From Diphasiastrum complanatum (lineage: Eukaryota > Streptophyta > Lycopodiopsida > Lycopodiales > Lycopodiaceae), in NCBI GenBank assembly GCA_029204225.1, contig CM055092.1, forward strand, positions 81,879,535 through 81,943,534: DNA of 64,000 nucleotides, in the 5' to 3' direction. The position numbers were made by a program, and so were the translations under genes. Under the pieces are notes generated by a model that did no database searches, had not been told where the DNA came from, and saw only the letters and a program-made list of their open reading frames with translations. Shown piece by piece: positions 48,105-59,410 of this stretch (position 1 is the first letter of the stretch; every line of letters begins with the position of its first letter).

Positions 48105-48668
48105 GAAATTTCAACTAGTTTAAGTATTTTGGTCATATTTGTATATTTGGCAATTGAGGCCATTTTTCATATTAAACTTAGAGTTTGATTTTTTTCAAAG
48201 TTATATTAGTCTAAAAGCATTTGAATAAACACTTTTAAAAAGTGTGGGAAACTATAGAACATGAGTTTTGGTGAGATTCAATTTGAGTAGTAGAGACATT
48301 GAATCTAGTCAAAAAAATAGTAGGCTTTCATCATAGAGGGAAACCAAAGTTTAAATGTAGGTTTGGACATGCTATAAAAGAATGTCACTCATGGGAAGAG
48401 AAGACATTCTCTCTCTCTCTTATCTCATTCATGTTTATACATAGTTGTCTTTGGGTTCATCTATCCATTGGTGCACTGTATTGGTGATATCCAGCAATCT
48501 TGTGTGTAGAATGTTTATTTTATGCTATTTTCATAACCACATGTATGAAATATAGTAGGGTACTGTTTTTGTATGATCAACAAATTCATCATATCTTATG
48601 TTTGATATTTAATCAGGTTCTTAGTGAGTTTGGATCTCTTTCTTTAAGTAGATGGTGATTTTTTCACA
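48100..48668 (+). repeat. 3' LTR of Copia family A copy A2
   Basis: A 569-bp LTR begins TGTGAGAAATTTC after the polypurine tract and ends TTTTTTCACA. Its termini match the LTR of the intact copy, but the interior differs greatly in sequence. A TATA-like GCTATAAAAG lies near 48,371. Confidence 0.82.
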
Positions 48669-48735
48669 TTGGCAAGATTGATAGAGTTGATCTATTTCTA
48701 ACCAAAGATCAAGTTATGGAATTGGATCTTAAATG
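48669..48735. other. Spacer between two Copia remnants
   Basis: A short unannotated join between the family A LTR and a family B integrase fragment. Confidence 0.5.
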
Positions 48736-51045
48736 ATTTGCAATTATTCACAGAATACATCTCTACTGAATTCAAGGAGTATTGCCTTAACAATAACATT
48801 GAGCAACAATACATTACCTCCTATTTGCCTCAGTCAATTAGTCTTGCTGAGAGAAAGAACAGAACCTTTGTCAAATCGGCAAAGTGCCTGTTAGCACATG
48901 CAACACTTTCGAAGTCCTTCTGGGGAGAAGCAATTTCCATTGCATCTTATATTCAGAACAGGTGTCCTACAGAAGGTCTCTCAGATAAAACACCGTATGA
49001 ATTTTGGACAGGCTCCAAATCTTCTTTATCGAACTTACGGATTTTTGAATGTATCGTTAATGCAAAAATTCTGCATGATCTTAGGAAGAAGCTCGACTTC
49101 CAAAGTATCAATTCTATCTTCATTAGCTACACTACTTTAGATAAATCTCATAAGCTGTATGGTCTTGGCGAGTCAAAGACATTTACTAGCCGGGATGTCA
49201 TCTTCGTTGAAGATCAGTTTATCGACCTCACAGGTAAGGGCAAATCTCATATAGTCGAACTATCGGACTCTCCCAAATTATCAAACTTTCAAGTACAAAA
49301 TTAGACTATTACTATTGAAGGTCCAAGCTCGTCTACAAATCCAAAGATGATGATCTTGTAGTTCAGCGACTACAACATAATGAAGAATCAACATTGACCA
49401 CTACACAAAAGATCCACAAGAGAAGGCAGACCACCTATCAGGTATATCGACAAGTCTGCAACTTATCTTGTCAAGAGTTGATGACTGTCGAAGAGGCACT
49501 CAGTCAACCGATTCCAATCTATGGAAAAAAGCTATGGATAAAGAGTATTCGTCTCTTATCAAGAACTAGACTTAGACTATTGTCAGATTACTTGCCAACA
49601 GAAATGTAGTTGATTGCAAATGGTTTTACAAAATCAAGTACAAGGTAGCTGGAAGTATCGATTGAAGAAAGACTCGACTTGTCACCAGAGGATTTTCTTA
49701 GGTACAAAACGTCGACTACACTAAGACCTTCAATCCAGTTGTTAAACCTTTTTTTATCAGAATTTTATTGTCATTTGTTGCTGTAGCAGATTTGGAAATA
49801 TATCAAATGGATGTTCAGACAACATATCTTAATGGAGTTATCGAAGAGGACATTTACATGGTGCAACCTAAAGGTTACAATATCGAAGTTAAACACAATC
49901 ATGTTTGTAAACTCCATAAAGCAGTTTATGGCTTGAAGCAATCTGCTCAAGCATGGTTTCAAAGGATCAATATTTTCCTTATTGATCATGACTATAAACC
50001 AAGCACTTCAGATTTGAATGTCTACTTCAAGTTAGGGAAGCATTCTTTTATTATCATCACTTTGTATGTAGACGAGACATTGCTTTTGAACAACAATATC
50101 GATCTGATAAAAGAAGCTAAGAAAATGCTATCTTTCAAATATGACATGACTGATCTGGGCAAAGCTCATTACTGGCTATAGGTATTCAAATCCAAAGAGA
50201 CAGAAAGCATAAATTGATTTACATTACTCAGCAAAGATATATTCACAATGTCTTAATCAGATATAATCTAATGAATTGCAAATTATCTCTCACAGATGAA
50301 GCCAGGAGTCAAGATGTCGAAGGACCAGTGTCCCTAAACAATCGAAGAGAAGGAGCACATGCATGAGTATCGCTATCATTCTATAATAGGATCTCTTATG
50401 TAATAGCTTTTGTAGTCAATTTCTTAAGTCAGTTTATGACCAATCCTTGTATTACACATTGACAAACTCTTATTAGGGTTTTGAGATATCTTTGAGCTAT
50501 TGTGGACCTCTGCATTTGTTATGGAATATTATAATGGTCATTTAGATGAAAGTTGGGCAGGAGATGTAGACACTCGTACACTTTCGAATGAACATTCTTC
50601 CTAAAAAATGGTCCTATTTCATGGAACAATCGCAAGCAAACTTTGATTGCTCTATCTTCTACTAAATCAGATTATATCTCAGCCTCTCAAGCTACAAATG
50701 AAGTAATATGGTTGAGAAACTTATTTTAAGATATCAGTCGGAATCAATATGCTCTGACAACTTTATTTTGTGATAATCAAAGTGCTATTGCTTTATCAGC
50801 CAACCCTAGATGCTATTCTAGGAGTAAGCACATTGAAAGTAAGTATCACTATGTTAGAAGCAAAGTTATCAATAGATGAAAGTTGGGCAGGAGATGTAGA
50901 CACTCGTAAATCCACTTCCGAATTTACATTCTTCCACAACAATGGTCCTATTTCATGAAACAATCGCAAGCAAATTTTGATTGCTCTATCTTCTACTGAA
51001 TCAGAGTATATCTCAGCCTCGCAAGCTACAAATGAAGTTGTTTTG
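48736..51045 (+). pseudogene. Copia family B pol pseudogene, second copy
   Basis: The integrase fragment starts just before EYISTEFKEYCLNNNIEQQY and includes LAERKNRTF. The C-terminal domain and linker follow to 49,304. RT at 49,768-50,181 shows YQMDVQTTYLNG and LYVDETLLL, where the second Asp of YVDD has become Glu. Beyond 50,181 frames break often. The RNase H region contains a direct duplication (50,544-50,720 against 50,873-51,045), including DESWAGDVDTR. Gag, protease, the first integrase acid and both LTRs are missing. It is close to 13,966-16,619. Confidence 0.9.
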
Positions 51046-51701
51046 TAGTTTTCTTTGTGTTACTACACAGTTTGCAAAAATACTCAAGAATCACTCACAA
51101 GTGGCTCCGACATATGAAGCTGATAGTGCCATGAAGTGATCCATTGTCCTGTCACCAAAAAACATAGGTACGCTCCCACAGAATTGTGTCACGTATATCG
51201 ACAGATAAGTTCTAATAAACCGAATAAGAAATGCAGCAGGGAAACCTCTTAAGTTCCTCGCTGATAGTACGCTTACCTATTGAAGTGCTGCGTGACTATT
51301 CGATGGTTTGTGAGCACTCAAGTCCAGCTACAATCACAGTCTTTGCACGTAAATGCATCCACCTGCTTGTACGTATATCAACCCTCTAGGGCCGGTACTC
51401 TTGAGAGAAGAGTGGCAGGAGGAGGATGATGGTAATATTGCACGAAATGAAAGCCGTAGTAAATCAAAAAAAGAGAAGAGGATCACTCTTATAATTTTCT
51501 TCAATTTAGGGCTGATACTGATTATCCGGACATACGACGGGTGGAATGGCGCCAAATAAATAATTCAAATTTTTTAGCAACTAAACTTTTCATTTTTTTG
51601 GTTTTGTTTTTTGTTTTTTGTTTGCTCAAAGAAAGGGACGGCAAGCACCCTGATTCCTTAAAGGCTTAAATTTAAGAGTCTTATTCTCATTTGATGTGGT
51701 T
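51046..51701. other. Flank left of the intact Copia element
   Basis: No supported gene. A short plus-strand frame at 51,353-51,559 overlaps a longer minus-strand frame, and neither has a domain. A T-rich run lies at about 51,590-51,625. Confidence 0.5.
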
Positions 51702-51706
51702 CATGC
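51702..51706 (+). other. Left target-site duplication of Copia-A*
   Basis: CATGC precedes the 5' LTR and matches CATGC at 57,568-57,572. Confidence 0.93.
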
Positions 51707-52359
51707 TGTGAAAAATTGTCAACTAGTAGTATTTTCCTAACTTGAGATTTTGTAGGCCTATGGCCAAATAAAAGTTAGAGATAGGTTCATACATGTATGT
51801 AGAGGCCCAAAGTATGTGTACACTACTTTTGAGGTCACATTAATTAGAGGAGGTCGAGTGTGGAGCTCTTCTATTGGCTCATAATTTGGTGCATTCCTAT
51901 TTGACCAAATTTCTAGGTAGATGGGTGAATCCTATTGGACCCCAATTTTAGCCTATCATAAGACAAGTGGCCAAGAGGCACTATGGCTGCTATAAATAGC
52001 CATCTCCACGAGTATGTACATATCTCATTTTCATTCTATTGAATGAATGTTATGCTCTTTGAAGATCCATCTTCTTCTCTCTCACTTTTTTGTTCATATC
52101 TTGCATTCTAGCCACTAGAATTGTGATTTCTTTGTTGCTATGGCTTCACACGTGTGAAATGCAGGTTGTAGGCTCTGAAGTACGGACAGGGACAGCAAGT
52201 TTCTGTTTGTGGAAGCTTATGATCAGATCTTGATGTTTAGTTGATGTTTAGTATGCTTAACATCACAATTTCTATCATTTTTCCAATCTAGATGTGCATA
52301 ACTTCCATGGCCAAGATCTTTATGAAACTTTAGCATCTTTTGGATCTGAGTTTTTCACA
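51707..52359 (+). repeat. 5' LTR of Copia-A*
   Basis: It begins TGTGAAAAA and ends TTTTTCACA, a perfect 9-bp inverted pair. The promoter TATA box is probably TATAAATA at 51,991-51,998. The LTR appears identical to 56,915-57,567. Confidence 0.96.
51991..51998 (+). promoter_or_regulatory. TATA box of the Copia-A* promoter
   Basis: TATAAATA lies about 285 bp into the LTR, in a position suited to drive genomic RNA synthesis. The same box occurs at 57,199-57,206 in the 3' LTR. Confidence 0.7.
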
Positions 52360-52371
52360 TGGTATCAGAGC
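52360..52371 (+). promoter_or_regulatory. Primer-binding site of Copia-A*
   Basis: TGGTATCAGAGC matches the complement of the initiator tRNA-Met 3' end and directly follows the LTR. Confidence 0.95.
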
Positions 52372-52968
52372 ATTAGGCGGCCAAATGTGCAGGTTTTGCC
52401 AGATTTAGAAGAGATTTGTGGGCGAGTTTGCTTTTGTAGCATTCCAATCAAGTTTCTAGCTAAAAATCTTGTTGATTTATGTGTAGAAATTGGATCTTTG
52501 TGATCAAAACATCATTTGTATGCATTTCAATTGAAGTAGGGCGAATTCCCTCTGTACTTATCAGAATAAGGAGACAAAATTTGTTTTGGAAAGAGGGAGA
52601 TGCAAGATCCAACAAGATCCTATTAGTTTTCCATTCTAGCATATAGTTTTTTGATTCAATTTCTTGCTTCTTCATGTCAAAAACTTCAAAATTGATGTAA
52701 CCCTCTGATTTTCAGTTTGCTGAATGATTCAAGAGTGTATTTCAATCTTAGGAGTGAGGGAAAAGCAAGTATATTGAGGTTTGGTCTTGGTTTGATCAAG
52801 AAATCATAAAACTAGTGGCTAAAATTGAGGAAAAAGTGAGGAAAAGAGAGAAAAAGTAAGGTTTTAGGTTCCAAATCTTTGTGATTTCTTCTTGTGTTTC
52901 ATTTGTTGATTCAAGAGAGTGCTTAGTGCATTGGAACAGGTCAAAGATCAGAGATCAATCATTGCAAC

Positions 52969-55900
52969 ATGGCTACAAATGGAGGCTACATGTTGGAAAG
53001 CAATGATAGGCTTACCTCCCTCAACTATTCTACTTGGAAAGTAAGGATGGAGTCTTTGCTTGAGATGAATGAGTTGATGGATATTGTTGTAGGTGTGGAG
53101 GAGAGACCTTTGGCACCTCAAGAACAATTGAGGTATGACAAGAGGGCAAAGAAAGCCCTTCACATGATCAAGATGAATGTGACAAATGAGCTTATCAAAG
53201 AGGTTGGTAAGTGCACATCATCTAGTGAAGCTTGGGAAGCCTTGAAGAAGGTTTATGAATCCAAGTCTACTTCTAGAGTGTTGACTTTAAGAAGGCAAAT
53301 CTTTTCTTGTATGCAAAAGAAGAGTGAGAGTGGACATGCTTTTGTTTTGAGAGTTAAAGCATTGAATGATGAGTTAGCATGCATTAATGATGGCATAAAT
53401 AATGAGGAGCTTGTTCAAGTGATTCTCAATGGCTTGTTGGATGATCATGCTAATCTTGTTCAAAGTTATGCTATCCAAAAATGTTTACCAAGTGTTGGAG
53501 ACTTGCAAGAGGTCTTGTTGGCTGAAGAATTCAGGTTGCAAGCAAGAGTGGGAGCATCTTCTACATCTCAAGGAGGAGAAGAGGAGGCAATGTTCTCTAA
53601 AGGCAAGTTCAAGGGCAAAGGTAAAAGCAATTGGTCTAAAGGGCAAGACCAAGGTGAGCACTCTACTTTTGGCAAAAAGAAGGATAGATCTAAGCTAAAA
53701 TGTTTCTATTGTGGAGTCAAAGGGCATTTTGCTAGTGATTGTTTCAAGAAAAAGAGGGATCAAGGGGAAAAGCAAACCAATCTAACTATTGATGAGGGTG
53801 GGGATGAGCTTCTTTCAAATGATGCTTTTGTTATGTCATCTTGCTTGTTGGCTAATCATGGAGACATTGATCCTTGGTGGATTGATAGTGGAGCCACTTC
53901 TCATATGACATATCATAAAGAGTATTTTTCATCTTTAATGGCATTTGATGGTGATAGGAAGGTAATCTATACCGCAAATGATGGTGAGTGTGCAATCAAG
54001 GGGATTGGCACAATTCCTATTTCACTTTCTACAAATAGGAATATAGAATTGAAAGATGTTTTGCTCATTCCATCCATTACCAAGAACTTACTTAGTGTAA
54101 GCCAAATGCTTGACAAAGGATTCAAAGTTGAGTTTGATGGTGATGCTTGCTTGATCAAAAAGGGGTGTAGTATCATTGCAAAAGGGAAAAGGCAAGGGAA
54201 ATTGTTCAAGCTTGATGCATGTGTTGTTGCTAACCAAGTTGGATGCATGGCAAATGAACAAATGTCAATTCAAGAGGTATGGCATAAAAGGATGGGACAT
54301 CTCAACTACAAGGCCTTGGAGGTAATAGCCAAAAAGGAGGTAGTAAGGGGACTTCCCAAGTCTCTTACTTGCTTGAATCATGTTTGTGAAGAATGTGCTT
54401 TGTCTAAATCACATAGATTGCCATATACTAGATCTATATCTAGATCTAAGATGCCTTTTTCTCTCTTGCATTCGGATATTCATGGTGTTACTACAATTAG
54501 CAATGGAGGTGCTAAGATGTATGTAACTTTCATTGATGATTTTAGTAGATTTTGTTGGGTTTATCTACTAAAGAGCAAGGATGAGGTGTTTGATGTGTTT
54601 GTCAAGTTCAAAGTTGCTATTGAGACTCAATTTACAACCAAAATCAAATGCTTGAGGAGCGACAATGGTGGTGAATACATTTCTAACAAATTCAAAGCCT
54701 TTTGCGATGAGCATGGGATCAAGAGGGAGTACACATGTCCAAGAACACCACAACAAAATGGAGTGGCCGAGAGGAAGAATAGAACCTTGTGTGAGAGTGC
54801 AAAGGCAATGAGATTGAATGCTAATCTTCCTAAACCTTTTTGGAGTGATGCTTTGTTGTGTGCAAATTTCCTTTGCAATAGATGGCCAAGTGTTGTATTG
54901 GAAGGAAAAACCCCTTTTGAAGCTTTGTTTGGTATGAAGCCTAATGTCAAGTTTCTAAGAACTTTTGGATGCATTTGCTACTTCAACATTACTCTTGATG
55001 ATAGAACTAAGGAGGATCCATCTTCAAGAAAGGGCATTTTTGTTGGTTATAGTGAAGTAAGCAAAGCATATAGGATTTATGTTCCTTCAATCAAGAAAGT
55101 GTTCACAAGTAGGGATGTCATTTTTGATGAAAGTAACATTCCAAAAGTTGTTTCAAGTGATGATGGTGTTGTTGCAACTAATGTGCTTGATGACAATGGA
55201 GTTGATGACACATTGGATGTGGATGTTGAAGAAGCCTCTTCAAGTCAAATTCCAAGGAGAACTCCAAGGCATAAAGTGAAACCCTCAAGGCTCACTTATG
55301 ATGGCAAAGGTAAGCAAGTGGTGGATGGATCCAACTATGCTTTCCTAACTTCTTTTGATGTACCTTCATGTGTAGATGAAGCAAGGCAAAAAGAGGAATG
55401 GATCCAAGCAATGGATCTTGAGTTTGAAGCACTTATGAAGAACAACACATGGAGATTGGTGGAGCTTCCAAAGGGCAAAAGTGCAATTGGATGCAAATGG
55501 ATCTTCAAGGTAAAGACAAATCAAGATGGATCTATCAACAAGTTCAAGGCAAGGTTGGTGGCTAAAGGTTATGCTCAAGAGCATGGCATTGACTATGAGG
55601 AAACCTTTGCACCCGTGGCAAAGATGGTGAGCATAAGAGTAATCATTTCCCTTGCAACTCTTTATGGATGGGATCTTTGGCAATTAGACATTTCTAATGC
55701 TTTCTTGAATGGTGATCTTGAAGAGGAAGTCTACATGGAGCAACCCGAGAGCTATGTTTCTCATAGCAAGCCTAATCATGTGTGTTTTCTACAAAAAAGT
55801 TTGTATGGTCTTAAGCAAGCACCAAGGAGTTGGTATGCTAGGCTTAACTCTTTTCTACTTTCTCAAAACTTCACTATGAGTGAGTATGATCATTCACTTT

Positions 55901-56919
55901 ACTTTAGAATTAGTGCTAATGATGTTACAATCCTTCTAATTTATGTGGATGACATTATTTTAAGTGGAGGGAACAAGGAAGATATAGAAGATATCAAGAA
56001 AGCACTAAAAAAGGAATTTGAAGTGCATGATCTTGGTCTTTTGAGCTATATCTTAGGAATAGAAGTAATTAGAACTTCTCAAATCACTTTTATTTCACAA
56101 GAGAAGTATGCTATTTCTATTCTCAATAGATTTCATATGGTAGATGCAAATCCTATTGATACACCTATGGAATCACATGTAAAGCTAACTATAAGAGGTA
56201 ATGAAAGATCCTTCGAGGACATTACTCTCTATAGGAAGCTAATAGGTTCTCTTATATATCTAACCATCACAAGACCTGATTTATCTTATTGTGTTGGTAG
56301 ATTAAGCCAATTCATGCAAGATCCTAGCATAGAACATTGGAAACTAGGAAAGAGGATCTTGAGATACATCTCGGGAACAAAAGATTTTGGCATTGTTTAT
56401 AGAGGATCATCACCTAACTTATTTGGTTTTTCAGATTCAGATTTTGCAGGAGACCTTATGGATAGAAAATCCATAAATGCACATGCTATTTTCATAGGTG
56501 ATGGAGCTATCTCATGGATGTCGAAGAAACAAGCAACTATATCACTTTCTTCTAGTGAGGCCGAGTACAAAGCTTTGACATCATGCACAAAGGAGATGGT
56601 GTGGATCAAGAGGATGATTATGGAGCTTCATTTGCTGGATTTTTCAGAGAGTCCAATCATCTTTTGTGACAACCTTTCAGCCCAAAGTCTAGCAAGCAAT
56701 CCGGTTTTCCATGCAAGGAGCAAACATATCGAGGTGGCTTACCATTTTGTGAGAGAACAAGTGTTGGCAAAAGAGATCAAGCTTGAACATGTCCCATCAA
56801 AGGAATGTGTGGCTGATATCTTTACCAAAGCATTGGGAAAGGACTTATTTTTCAAGCATAGAACAAGTCTTGGTGTACTTTCTAAATCTATGCTAAAACT
56901 AGTTGAAGAGGGAGTGTGA
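52969..56919 (+). CDS. Copia gag-pol polyprotein, intact, 1,316 aa
   Basis: The product makes the particle and replicates the element through an RNA intermediate. Order and key residues: gag (about 1-240, UBN2-type); a CX2CX4HX4C zinc knuckle at Cys245-Cys258; aspartic protease with WWIDSGATSHMT, catalytic Asp306; GAG-pre-integrase with His439/His444 and Cys473/Cys476; integrase with Asp503, Asp565 and Glu601 (35 residues between the last two); RT with Asp907 and the YVDD box at 992-995; RNase H with Asp1158, Glu1197, Asp1234 and a final Asp1283 in ADIFTKAL. The length is normal for a plant Copia polyprotein. The ATG at 52,969 is the first good start after the leader and opens with the usual gag beginning. 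The stop TGA lies inside the first bases of the 3' LTR. Gag and pol share one frame, with no frameshift or stop to regulate their ratio, as is usual for Copia. Confidence 0.97.
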   Translation: MATNGGYMLESNDRLTSLNYSTWKVRMESLLEMNELMDIVVGVEERPLAPQEQLRYDKRAKKALHMIKMNVTNELIKEVGKCTSSSEAWEALKKVYESKSTSRVLTLRRQIFSCMQKKSESGHAFVLRVKALNDELACINDGINNEELVQVILNGLLDDHANLVQSYAIQKCLPSVGDLQEVLLAEEFRLQARVGASSTSQGGEEEAMFSKGKFKGKGKSNWSKGQDQGEHSTFGKKKDRSKLKCFYCGVKGHFASDCFKKKRDQGEKQTNLTIDEGGDELLSNDAFVMSSCLLANHGDIDPWWIDSGATSHMTYHKEYFSSLMAFDGDRKVIYTANDGECAIKGIGTIPISLSTNRNIELKDVLLIPSITKNLLSVSQMLDKGFKVEFDGDACLIKKGCSIIAKGKRQGKLFKLDACVVANQVGCMANEQMSIQEVWHKRMGHLNYKALEVIAKKEVVRGLPKSLTCLNHVCEECALSKSHRLPYTRSISRSKMPFSLLHSDIHGVTTISNGGAKMYVTFIDDFSRFCWVYLLKSKDEVFDVFVKFKVAIETQFTTKIKCLRSDNGGEYISNKFKAFCDEHGIKREYTCPRTPQQNGVAERKNRTLCESAKAMRLNANLPKPFWSDALLCANFLCNRWPSVVLEGKTPFEALFGMKPNVKFLRTFGCICYFNITLDDRTKEDPSSRKGIFVGYSEVSKAYRIYVPSIKKVFTSRDVIFDESNIPKVVSSDDGVVATNVLDDNGVDDTLDVDVEEASSSQIPRRTPRHKVKPSRLTYDGKGKQVVDGSNYAFLTSFDVPSCVDEARQKEEWIQAMDLEFEALMKNNTWRLVELPKGKSAIGCKWIFKVKTNQDGSINKFKARLVAKGYAQEHGIDYEETFAPVAKMVSIRVIISLATLYGWDLWQLDISNAFLNGDLEEEVYMEQPESYVSHSKPNHVCFLQKSLYGLKQAPRSWYARLNSFLLSQNFTMSEYDHSLYFRISANDVTILLIYVDDIILSGGNKEDIEDIKKALKKEFEVHDLGLLSYILGIEVIRTSQITFISQEKYAISILNRFHMVDANPIDTPMESHVKLTIRGNERSFEDITLYRKLIGSLIYLTITRPDLSYCVGRLSQFMQDPSIEHWKLGKRILRYISGTKDFGIVYRGSSPNLFGFSDSDFAGDLMDRKSINAHAIFIGDGAISWMSKKQATISLSSSEAEYKALTSCTKEMVWIKRMIMELHLLDFSESPIIFCDNLSAQSLASNPVFHARSKHIEVAYHFVREQVLAKEIKLEHVPSKECVADIFTKALGKDLFFKHRTSLGVLSKSMLKLVEEGV
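56904..56914 (+). other. Polypurine tract of Copia-A*
   Basis: TGAAGAGGGAG abuts the 3' LTR and serves as the plus-strand primer. It overlaps the last codons of the polyprotein (VEEG). Confidence 0.9.
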
Positions 56920-57567
56920 AAAATTGTCAACTAGTAGTATTTTCCTAACTTGAGATTTTGTAGGCCTATGGCCAAATAAAAGTTAGAGATAGGTTCATAC
57001 ATGTATGTAGAGGCCCAAAGTATGTGTACACTACTTTTGAGGTCACATTAATTAGAGGAGGTCGAGTGTGGAGCTCTTCTATTGGCTCATAATTTGGTGC
57101 ATTCCTATTTGACCAAATTTCTAGGTAGATGGGTGAATCCTATTGGACCCCAATTTTAGCCTATCATAAGACAAGTGGCCAAGAGGCACTATGGCTGCTA
57201 TAAATAGCCATCTCCACGAGTATGTACATATCTCATTTTCATTCTATTGAATGAATGTTATGCTCTTTGAAGATCCATCTTCTTCTCTCTCACTTTTTTG
57301 TTCATATCTTGCATTCTAGCCACTAGAATTGTGATTTCTTTGTTGCTATGGCTTCACACGTGTGAAATGCAGGTTGTAGGCTCTGAAGTACGGACAGGGA
57401 CAGCAAGTTTCTGTTTGTGGAAGCTTATGATCAGATCTTGATGTTTAGTTGATGTTTAGTATGCTTAACATCACAATTTCTATCATTTTTCCAATCTAGA
57501 TGTGCATAACTTCCATGGCCAAGATCTTTATGAAACTTTAGCATCTTTTGGATCTGAGTTTTTCACA
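56915..57567 (+). repeat. 3' LTR of Copia-A*
   Basis: It has the same length and, by eye, the same sequence as the 5' LTR. The first five bases include the stop codon of the polyprotein. Confidence 0.96.
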
Positions 57568-57572
57568 CATGC
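57568..57572 (+). other. Right target-site duplication of Copia-A*
   Basis: CATGC follows the 3' LTR and matches the left flank. Confidence 0.93.
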
Positions 57573-58880
57573 CCTACATGTCATGTTGTATTTAGGTGCA
57601 AATTTTAAATGCCCATTATCATTGTTGCACTAAAATGAAAGTTAACAACAAGTCACATGTGTCGAGGAAAAGCGGATGGAGACCGGGAGGCAAAGGAGAT
57701 ACAAGCCTCCAATATGAAGGTGAACCTCTTGTTAGAGATGTTGGTCATCATCATGACGAGAGTCATTACTTAATGTGTGGCTATCATTGAAATCAAAAGT
57801 AAAAATGTGCACGGAAGTATGAATCTAAATGTTGTTCATGGAGGGGGGTAGGCACACACAAACTTGGAAAACTAGTAATTGTACACCAAGAAACTATTGG
57901 AAGCTGGCATGTATAGAAAAAAAAAATTTCCTACAATCTTAGTGAATTACACTTAACATGATAAAAACAAATGATAGATGATTAAGGAACACACATGATA
58001 GATGATAGAGGAACACAAATGATAAAAACAAATGATAGATGATTAAGGAACACAAATGAGTATAGAGGCTCTTAATTTGATTGCAATGACATGGGTAAGA
58101 GCAACAACAAAGTTGTTGGTGGAAAAGCTACTCCACATGTAGAGAAGAAAATGAATGCGGTGTCTAGGTTGGATGACATGTCTTTGATACTCTTTTGCAT
58201 GAATGTCCAACAAATAAAATTGCTAGCAAAGAATGCATTAATTGAATTAGAAAACTTATTGACAATATTTTTAATATGAACATATCGATTTTAAATGAAT
58301 AACATAAATAGAAAAAATGTTGATAATTGTATCACATGTGCTGGACATTTAGTGGTTCAAAAAATTGGAGCCATTTTGCTACTTTCTCCATGCTAGGGAG
58401 CACCAAGATATCATGTTCGGGAGGCACATGCCTTTCGACAAGTGATTTTTGAAAATTAATACCATTAATATCAAGAGGAATTTTAAGAAGGTTGGGCTAT
58501 TTTACATATACTTTTGTCCTGTAACAAATATTTGTCGATTCCACAGAAATGTCGTAAAATGTTTAATATTTTCTTGCGTGATTCGCAAAATTTTCGCATG
58601 AGATGCTTTCGTGATGGTATCGCTCGTGAAATTTCACAATGTCGTCGCAGGCAGGCCTCACGAAATTTTTGAGCGTGATGCCTTCACGAAAATTTCCTGA
58701 TGTCTACGTGAAGAACGTGAGGATGGAATCATTGTTAGTAATTCAATATATTTTTGATAATGTCATGGGAATTGAAAAAAAACATTAAGTTCTTCAAGAA
58801 AATGTGAGATACAAAAAGAGAGGTAGGATCATGTGCAACACTTAAGGATGCTTGTCAAAGACACCTTTGAGTCCAGAAAT
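57573..58880. other. Flank right of the intact Copia element
   Basis: No supported gene. A short frame at 58,091-58,279 has no known domain. A small tandem repeat (ATGATAGATGATTAAGGAAC units) lies at 57,960-58,060. From 58,550 to 58,720 the phrases TCGTGAAATTT and CACGAAA recur irregularly. Confidence 0.5.
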
Positions 58881-58889
58881 ACATCAAGG

Positions 58890-59385
58890 TTGCTTACCTT
58901 GAGTGAAGGACTTCAGTACAAAACTTGCTTGCATTGGAGAGCCAATCAACCAAAGAGAGCTCATCCAAATAATCTCGAAAGGAATGAATGAGAACTATTC
59001 TAACTTGGTCCAATCATATGACATCCAAGAGAACCTTCCTAAAATGGAAAGCCTACAAGAATTCCTTCTGGATGAGGATATTAGGCAAGCAAGTGTCGTG
59101 TTAAGATTGGGACAACTCTCTCTCAGGGATGGGGAGTTGGACAAAGTACTTTTCATTCAAGGAATGGACAAGGATAAGGCAAAAGAAGGATTCAAGAAGA
59201 AAGTCGAGCAACACAAGGAAGATCATTTTTATGTCCACGTCCTATATATAGGTTTCAATATATTCCAAGACTTGGATACCCGGTACTCCATTGAATCAAG
59301 CTTATTAGTTATGCCACATCATACTAAATGTAACCGGCAAGTATTTAATAACCTTGTGAGGCCCAGACACACTAATTGGAGTTAG
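58890..59385 (+). pseudogene. Copia gag fragment, related to family A
   Basis: The frame carries LACIGEPINQRELIQIIS, NYSNLVQSYDIQENLP and LQEFLLDEDIRQA, the second half of a UBN2-type gag. It parallels residues 130-200 of the intact polyprotein. The rest of the frame (after about 59,120) departs from gag and lacks the zinc knuckle. No LTR or pol is attached; the family E LTR begins 25 bp beyond. Confidence 0.8.
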
Positions 59386-59410
59386 TACAAGGTTTGAGAC
59401 CGTATATGCA

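Larger units (their letters stand above)
51707..57567 (+). mobile_element. Complete Copia element, family A (Copia-A*), 5,861 bp
   Basis: A full Ty1/Copia element: 653-bp LTRs, primer-binding site, a 597-bp leader, one uninterrupted gag-pol frame, polypurine tract, 3' LTR and a 5-bp target duplication (CATGC). I compared the two LTRs by eye block by block and found no difference, which points to a very recent insertion. All catalytic motifs are present, so it is likely autonomous. Confidence 0.96.
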
